Positions 61,250-64,000 of a stretch of DNA of 64,000 nt are shown here, one piece after another. Each line of letters opens with the position of its first letter. Position 1 is the first letter of the stretch. The DNA is from an uncultured Oscillospiraceae bacterium (GTDB lineage Bacteria; Bacillota; Clostridia; Oscillospirales; Oscillospiraceae), in assembly GCA_934589155.1 (NCBI GenBank), contig CAKTNP010000003.1, forward strand, positions 1 through 64,000, read 5' to 3'. Made by a program: the position numbers and the translations under genes. The notes beneath the pieces were generated by a model that worked only from the letters and a program-made list of their open reading frames with translations, was not told the origin of the DNA and did no database searches.

Positions 61250-61280
61250 AGAAAAACGGCCTCCCGACGGGAAGCCGTTG
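61250..61280 (-). terminator. Terminator of the tRNA-Met/tRNA-Glu transcript
   Basis: On the minus strand AACGGCTTCCC-GTC-GGGAGGCCGTT, 11 bp with one mismatch, followed by TTTC. Confidence 0.8.
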
Positions 61281-61285
61281 TTTCC

Positions 61286-61360
61286 TGGTGACCCGTACGG
61301 GAATCGAACCCATGTTACCGCCGTGAAAGGGCGGTGTCTTAACCGCTTGACCAACGGGCC
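61286..61360 (-). tRNA. tRNA-Glu (anticodon UUC)
   Basis: 75 nt including an encoded CCA. Acceptor GGCCCGT/ACGGGTC, anticodon arm CCGCC-CTTTCAC-GGCGG with anticodon TTC, T-arm loop TTCGAAT. MnmA-dependent thiolation target. Directly abuts tRNA-Met. Confidence 0.97.
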
Positions 61361-61436
61361 TGGTAGCGGCAATCTGACTTGAACAGATGACACACCGGGT
61401 ATGAACCGGACGCTCTACCAACTGAGCTATGCCGCC
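61361..61436 (-). tRNA. tRNA-Met (anticodon CAU, elongator type)
   Basis: 76 nt including an encoded CCA. Acceptor GGCGGCA/TGCCGCT, anticodon loop TTCATAC with CAT, T-loop TTCAAGT. The first acceptor pair is present (G-U), so it is not an initiator; the body resembles elongator tRNA-Met rather than the Ile lysidine tRNA. Its CCA is followed with no spacer by the G1 of tRNA-Glu. Confidence 0.93.
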
Positions 61437-61477
61437 ATTTGCAGCAACGGAGAAACTTCCCCGAAACAGCAAGGATG

Positions 61478-61506
61478 ATTATACCGGAAAAAGGAACGGT
61501 TGTCAA
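61478..61506 (-). promoter_or_regulatory. Promoter of the tRNA-Met/tRNA-Glu transcript
   Basis: Minus-strand full consensus TTGACA, 17 bp, TATAAT. Confidence 0.88.
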
Positions 61507-61546
61507 GGGAAAACCGGGGAATTTTTCGCCCGAAGCCGAAAAAATT

Positions 61547-62842
61547 TTAGTCCCGGTCCGCCAGCCGCCCCAGGACCCCGTCCTCATGGAGCCCCGTGAT
61601 CTCCACGGTCCGGACCCGGTTGTGAAGCTCCCGGCCCGGGGCATAGACCCGGATGTAGTTTGCGGCGTGGCCCGTAAAATATTCCCCCCGGGGCTCCTCG
61701 AACAGGACCTCCTGGGTCGTGCCGATGAGACCCTCCCGGTAAGCTTGGCTCATTTTCTCCGCCACGGCGATGGCCTCGGCGGACCGGGCCTCCTTGGTCT
61801 CGTTGTTGTGCTGTCCCGGCATCTTGTCCGCCGGGGTCCCCGGCCGCCGGGAATAGGGGAAGATGTGCATGTCCGCAAAACCGCACTCCCGGATGAAGCG
61901 GAGGGACTGCCGGAATTCCTCCTCCGTCTCTCCGGGGAAGGCCACGATCATGTCCGTGGTAATGGCGCAGCCGGGGAAGGCCGCCCGCAGCTCCCGGCAG
62001 CTCTCCAGATACCGGGCCGTGTCGTACTTCCGGTTCATCCGCTTGAGGACCGTGTCGCAGCCGGACTGCATGCTCAGGTGGAAGTGGGGACAGAGGTTGG
62101 GGTACCGGGACAGCCGCTCACAGAACTCCGGGGTGATGATCCTGGGCTCCAGGGATCCCAGCCGGATCCGCACCTCCGGCACCGCCCGGCACAGGGCCTC
62201 CAATAGGTCCGTCAGCTTCGGCTTTCCCGGCAGATCCCGGCCCCAGGAGGCGATCTCGATGCCCGTGACCACGATCTCCCGGTAGCCTTCGTCCCGGAGG
62301 GCCTTGGCCTGGGCCAGGGCCTCCTCCAGAGGCTCCGACCGCACCGGCCCCCGGGCATAGGGAATGATGCAGTAGGAGCAAAAGTTGCAGCAGCCGTCCT
62401 GGACCTTCAGCATGGCCCGGGTCCGGGTGGGCAGCCCGCCCGCGGGCAGGACCTCAAAGTCCCGGCGCGCCAATGCCTTGTCCACTTCCTCCCGACGGAC
62501 CCGATCCTGGGCCGTGGCCAGGACCATCTGCAAAAATTCCCGGCGGCTGCCGCTGCCGGACAGCACGTCCACCCCCAGGGCCCGGATGGCGTCGGGGTCC
62601 ACCTGAGCATAGCAGCCGCAGACGCCGATGACGGCCTGGGGATTCTGTCTCCGGCACCGGCGGATCACCGCCCGGTTCTTCTTGTCTGCCACCGCCGTTA
62701 CGGTGCAGGTATTGATGATGTAGCCGTCGCAGACCTCGGAAAAATCTCCGATCTCGTGACCCAGGGCCTGGAGCTGCTGCTCCATGGCCTGGGTCTCATA
62801 CTGGTTGACCTTGCAGCCCAGGGTATAGAAGCTGAATTTCAT
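61547..62842 (-). CDS. mtaB: tRNA (N6-threonylcarbamoyladenosine-37) methylthiotransferase
   Basis: 431 residues. N-terminal UPF0004 domain with three Cys (LGCKVNQYE, NTCTV, GVCGCYAQ), radical-SAM cluster motif CCNFCSYC at about 150-157, and a C-terminal TRAM-like domain. Adds a methylthio group to t6A37 in ANN-decoding tRNAs. The pattern GCKVNQYE is that of MtaB rather than MiaB or RimO. Confidence 0.94.
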   Translation of the reverse strand: MKFSFYTLGCKVNQYETQAMEQQLQALGHEIGDFSEVCDGYIINTCTVTAVADKKNRAVIRRCRRQNPQAVIGVCGCYAQVDPDAIRALGVDVLSGSGSRREFLQMVLATAQDRVRREEVDKALARRDFEVLPAGGLPTRTRAMLKVQDGCCNFCSYCIIPYARGPVRSEPLEEALAQAKALRDEGYREIVVTGIEIASWGRDLPGKPKLTDLLEALCRAVPEVRIRLGSLEPRIITPEFCERLSRYPNLCPHFHLSMQSGCDTVLKRMNRKYDTARYLESCRELRAAFPGCAITTDMIVAFPGETEEEFRQSLRFIRECGFADMHIFPYSRRPGTPADKMPGQHNNETKEARSAEAIAVAEKMSQAYREGLIGTTQEVLFEEPRGEYFTGHAANYIRVYAPGRELHNRVRTVEITGLHEDGVLGRLADRD

Positions 62843-62964
62843 GTGATAACCACCAAAAAAACGCCGGAGAAGCCGGGGAAAATTGTCCCAAACTCCCGGT
62901 GGAATTTGCGGGGAAAATCCGATATAATAGCGGTATTCATAAAGAACTCCGATTTCGCGGTTTT

Positions 62965-62993
62965 ATTATACACGAAACGGAACGTTTTGTACA
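62965..62993 (-). promoter_or_regulatory. Candidate promoter of mtaB
   Basis: Minus-strand TGTACA, 17 bp, TATAAT. A plus-strand TATAAT at 62923-62928, without a clear -35, may serve the gene at 63011. Confidence 0.5.
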
Positions 62994-63010
62994 GGCGGGA
63001 GGAAACCCAA

Positions 63011-63244
63011 GTGCAGGAATTTTTCGTCAAGCTCTCTTCCTTTGATGATATCCGGGCCTTTGTGGTTCTGGCCACCACCCAGCCCTTTGAGGTCTACGCC
63101 CAGGTGCCCACCAAACGGGTCAGCGCAAAGTCCTTTATGGGCATGACCAGTCTGGACTACCGGAACCCCGTGCAGGTGGTGGGGGACTGTCCTCAGGAGG
63201 CGTGGGAGGAGTTCCGCCGGGCCGCCGACCGCTTTTTGGTGTGA
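63011..63244 (+). CDS. HPr-like (Crh-type) protein without the phospho-His
   Basis: 77 residues from a GTG start at 63011, with GGGAGGA eight bases upstream. Aligns with HPr over its length: DIRAFVV stands where HPr has GIHARPA, so His15 is replaced by Arg15, while AKSFMGMTSLDY keeps the regulatory serine (Ser41 here, Ser46 in HPr). It therefore cannot carry phosphate from enzyme I but may be phosphorylated by HPr kinase, as in Crh of Bacillus, and serve in carbon control. Alone between mtaB and dacF with its own terminator. Confidence 0.8.
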   Translation: MQEFFVKLSSFDDIRAFVVLATTQPFEVYAQVPTKRVSAKSFMGMTSLDYRNPVQVVGDCPQEAWEEFRRAADRFLV

Positions 63245-63261
63245 CCCTTTCTTTTGTGATA

Positions 63262-63299
63262 GACCGCTTTGGGCAATCGCCTGGGGCGGTTCTTTTTTT
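63262..63299 (+). terminator. Terminator of the HPr-like gene
   Basis: ACCGCTTTGGGC-AATC-GCCTGGGGCGGT with several G-T pairs, followed by TCTTTTTTT. Confidence 0.75.
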
Positions 63300-63345
63300 G
63301 CCTTCTCCGCATAGCCTGTACCAAGGGATCGGAGGAGGAAGGAAC

Positions 63346-64000
63346 ATGAAAAAACGAGTCTTTGCTTTTGCGCTGGCACTTTTACTTTGTCTGACGCCCC
63401 TGGACCTCCGGGCCCGGGCGGTGGAGCTGGAGGTCCCGGCCCCGGCGGCCATTTTGATGGATCGGACCACGGGCACCGTGCTTTTTGAGCGAAACGCCGA
63501 TGAAAAACTGGCCCCCGCCAGCGTCACCAAGGTCATGACCCTCCTTTTGGTCATGGAGGCCATCGATTCGGGGAAGATCTCCTGGCAGGACCCGGTGACG
63601 GCCTCGGAGGCCGCTGCGGCCAAGGGCGGCAGTCAGGTCTATCTCAAGGTGGGGGAAACCATGACCGTGGAGGAAATGGTCAAGTCCGTGGCCGTGGCCT
63701 CTGCCAACGACTGCGCCTGCGCCCTGGCGGAGCTGCTCATGGGCACGGAGTCCGCCTTTGTGGAGCGGATGAACGAGAGAGCCCGGGAGCTGGGCATGGA
63801 GAACACCCGCTTTGTGAACTGCACGGGGCTGGACGACGGGGAGAACGCCTCGGAGCACCGGACCACCGCCCGGGACATCGCCCTTATGTCCCGGGAGCTG
63901 CTGAGCCATGAGGATATTAAAAAGTACACCACCATCTGGATGGATACCGTCCGGGACGGAGCCTTCGGGCTTTCCAATACCAATAAGCTGGTGCGGTTTT
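63346..64000 (+). CDS. dacF: D-alanyl-D-alanine carboxypeptidase, DacF type (5' part only)
   Basis: At least 218 residues, cut by the window end. A signal peptide (MKKRVFAFALALLLCL, cleavage near ARA-VE), then the penicillin-binding fold with SxxK as ASVTK (catalytic Ser near residue 58) and SxN as SAND (near 118). It trims the terminal D-Ala from peptidoglycan stems. GGAGGAAGGA precedes the ATG. DacF in Bacillus is forespore-expressed, but vegetative paralogues (DacA) look alike, so the symbol is tentative. Confidence 0.87.
   Translation, partial: MKKRVFAFALALLLCLTPLDLRARAVELEVPAPAAILMDRTTGTVLFERNADEKLAPASVTKVMTLLLVMEAIDSGKISWQDPVTASEAAAAKGGSQVYLKVGETMTVEEMVKSVAVASANDCACALAELLMGTESAFVERMNERARELGMENTRFVNCTGLDDGENASEHRTTARDIALMSRELLSHEDIKKYTTIWMDTVRDGAFGLSNTNKLVRF

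Overview
The window comes from a GC-rich, spore-forming, low-host-range Firmicute, most likely a gut member of the Oscillospiraceae (the Flavonifractor/Lawsonibacter/Oscillibacter neighbourhood). This is inferred from spoVT, AGGAGG-type ribosome sites, a leucine T-box, RNase Y with RicT, the prs-pth-mfd order, and strong codon bias toward G/C. No rRNA, CRISPR array, prophage or transposase gene is visible. Nearly all of the window is ordinary chromosomal housekeeping; the unusual material sits in a few intergenic regions and in several proteins with altered key residues.

Layout. 1-4.2 kb: spoVT (+), then ricT and holB and a Cof-type HAD phosphatase (-). 4.2-13.4 kb: a nucleoside uptake and salvage block on the minus strand, tdk-deoC-deoD-deoB-cdd, then bmp lipoprotein, then nupO-nupP-nupQ. 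Each of the three parts has its own promoter, and a 226-bp structured repeat lies between bmp and nupO. 13.4-20.4 kb: mnmA; a response regulator-histidine kinase-HtrA protease operon (+); a second two-component pair (-) with a 74-aa protein of unknown role. 20.5-26.0 kb: an orphan gamma-class N6-adenine DNA methyltransferase and an envelope-flavoured operon cls-gtrA-membrane protein-2-hydroxyacid dehydrogenase-101-aa unknown. 26.0-29.2 kb: a repeat mosaic, guaB and yitT. 29.4-33.9 kb: aspS and a LytTR-DUF3021-ABC transporter operon. 33.9-38.8 kb: leucine biosynthesis leuA-leuC-leuD-leuB under a T-box leader. 39-46.4 kb: MATE exporter, DUF308 membrane protein, rny, an orphan initiating sugar transferase, birA, nitroreductase and a small anchored acidic protein. 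46.6-53.5 kb: radC-uvrB and uvrA (-) around a plus-strand kinase-like protein lacking the phospho-acceptor histidine. 53.8-61.1 kb: prs, pth, mfd and a VanW-domain protein. 61.1-64 kb: a cluster of palindromes, tRNA-Met and tRNA-Glu with no spacer, mtaB, a Crh-like HPr homologue and the 5' part of a dacF-type D,D-carboxypeptidase cut by the window end.

How it fits together. Imported nucleosides (Bmp-NupOPQ) are split by DeoD, deaminated by Cdd, and the sugar phosphates go through DeoB and DeoC to glycolysis, while Tdk rescues thymidine. UvrA, UvrB and Mfd make up most of nucleotide excision repair with its transcription coupling (uvrC is not here). RicT and RNase Y, two partners in mRNA processing, are both present.

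Best candidates for something undescribed: (1) a dispersed intergenic element in three copies (22.1, 26.3 and 26.6 kb) whose hairpin stems differ in sequence but stay paired around a conserved loop; (2) a 226-bp element at 8.04-8.27 kb with 18/19-matching inverted ends and three internal hairpins, one of them shared with the first family; (3) proteins with altered catalytic residues: a His-less histidine kinase and a Crh-like HPr; (4) an IMP dehydrogenase that closely resembles the Tritrichomonas enzyme; (5) a 21-bp-period direct repeat in front of the LytTR operon. Coordinates and sequence motifs were read by eye; family assignments rest on recognition, not on database searches.
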